A stretch of 63,938 nt of DNA from CAYYNQ01 sp964473105 (GTDB taxonomy: Bacteria > Sumerlaeota > Sumerlaeia > MVZB01), in the NCBI GenBank assembly GCA_964473105.1, contig CAYYNQ010000009.1, forward strand, positions 1 through 63,938, in the 5' to 3' direction. The notes below the pieces were generated by a model. It saw only the letters and a program-made list of their open reading frames with translations. It had not been told where the DNA came from and searched no databases. A program made the translations under genes and the position numbers. How positions within the stretch are numbered: the stretch's first letter is position 1; each line of letters begins with the position of its first letter. Below are positions 63,592 to 63,938 of the stretch, one piece after another.

Positions 63592-63938
63592 ATGCGACAC
63601 CTAGTTACATTATCATGGGCTTTATGCCTGATGTTATGCTCAGCAATGATCCATGCTGCCGGGCCGGGCTTCATCACCTATCAGGGGAGCCTCGTGACTC
63701 AGGACGGTGACCCTCCGGCCAGCGGCGCCTATGATATGCAGTTCAAGATCTGGGGGGCGGCATCGGGCGGCGGTATGCATTGGATGGAGTTACACGACGG
63801 CGTCAACCGGGTCGTGGTCATAAACGGAGTGTTCAGTGTTAATCTAGGGAGCATCACACCCTTTCCTGAGAATCTTTTTACTTTGGTTCCGCATTTGTGG
63901 CTTGAAGTGGCAGTGGACATTGACGGATGGGGGTTCTC
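63592..63938 (+). CDS. Exported repetitive-fibre-like protein, 3' end beyond the window
   Basis: At least 115 codons, open at the window end. AAGGAG lies nine bases before the ATG. A signal peptide (LVTLSWALCLMLCSAMIHA) is followed by FITYQGSLVTQDGDPPASGA, YDMQFKIWGA, VVVINGVFSVNLG and HLWLEVAVD. This block (tYQGrLtd...G.YdmqF.l...v..NGvFsv.LG...WLEv.V) introduces many exported tail-fibre-like or collagen-like bacterial proteins of PVC and related phyla. Its C-terminal architecture cannot be seen. Confidence 0.82.
   Translation, partial: MRHLVTLSWALCLMLCSAMIHAAGPGFITYQGSLVTQDGDPPASGAYDMQFKIWGAASGGGMHWMELHDGVNRVVVINGVFSVNLGSITPFPENLFTLVPHLWLEVAVDIDGWGF

Overview
The window is GC-rich, gene-dense bacterial chromosome. 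It carries secreted glycoside hydrolases, type II-style pseudopilins, multi-domain exported proteins with TPEP linkers, a nickel superoxide dismutase with a signal peptide, and an exported protein with a repetitive-fibre-like N-terminus at the right edge. This mix suggests an uncultured member of the PVC group or a related carbohydrate-degrading lineage (Lentisphaerota, Hydrogenedentota or Sumerlaeota type). That placement is inference from gene content; no rRNA gene is present to test it.

Left part (0-24.5 kb) is a carbohydrate-degradation region, mostly on the minus strand. A four-gene operon (6.1-0.2 kb) encodes a ThDP-dependent enzyme, a sugar isomerase/epimerase, a secreted GH39-like glycosidase and an alpha/alpha-toroid protein. 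Next come two GH127-like (beta-L-arabinofuranosidase family) proteins, then three adjacent exported proteins that together hold four copies of one cysteine-containing domain I cannot assign to a known family. Three tandem pseudopilins, a second GH39-like glycosidase and a third GH127-like enzyme on the plus strand complete the block.

Middle part (24.6-43.6 kb) holds a metal-handling set: a double TRASH/YHS-like protein, a CusA/CzcA RND pump and a CusB adaptor with three C/H modules. It is followed by a compact minus-strand operon (38.8-33.1 kb): aldehyde dehydrogenase, ketopantoate reductase-like protein, two tandem mandelate racemase/muconate lactonizing family dehydratases and an SDR. A D-2-hydroxyacid dehydrogenase, a threonine aldolase and two more SDRs lie nearby. 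A fourth, degenerate GH127-like protein at 39.1-41.9 kb is divergent from the operon. Read together, secreted enzymes could release sugars that the cytoplasmic enzymes oxidise and dehydrate through sugar acids. The substrate (arabinose-like) is inferred from the GH127 family only.

Right part: 43.6-52.4 kb is an envelope polysaccharide region (GT-C type membrane proteins, a methyltransferase, a polyprenyl-phosphate sugar-1-phosphate transferase, and a broken membrane-protein gene beside a C9 tract). 52.4-62.3 kb is mainly housekeeping: pheA, a PfkB kinase, glgA, Ni-SOD, mnmE, rhomboid, aspartate kinase and a deoxyhypusine synthase-like protein. A tRNA-Ala(CGC) at 62.5 kb is followed by debris of an integrated element: a small HTH protein, a primase-polymerase fragment, a membrane-segment fragment and a tRNA-His-like 3' remnant. 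An exported protein at the right edge is cut by the window end.
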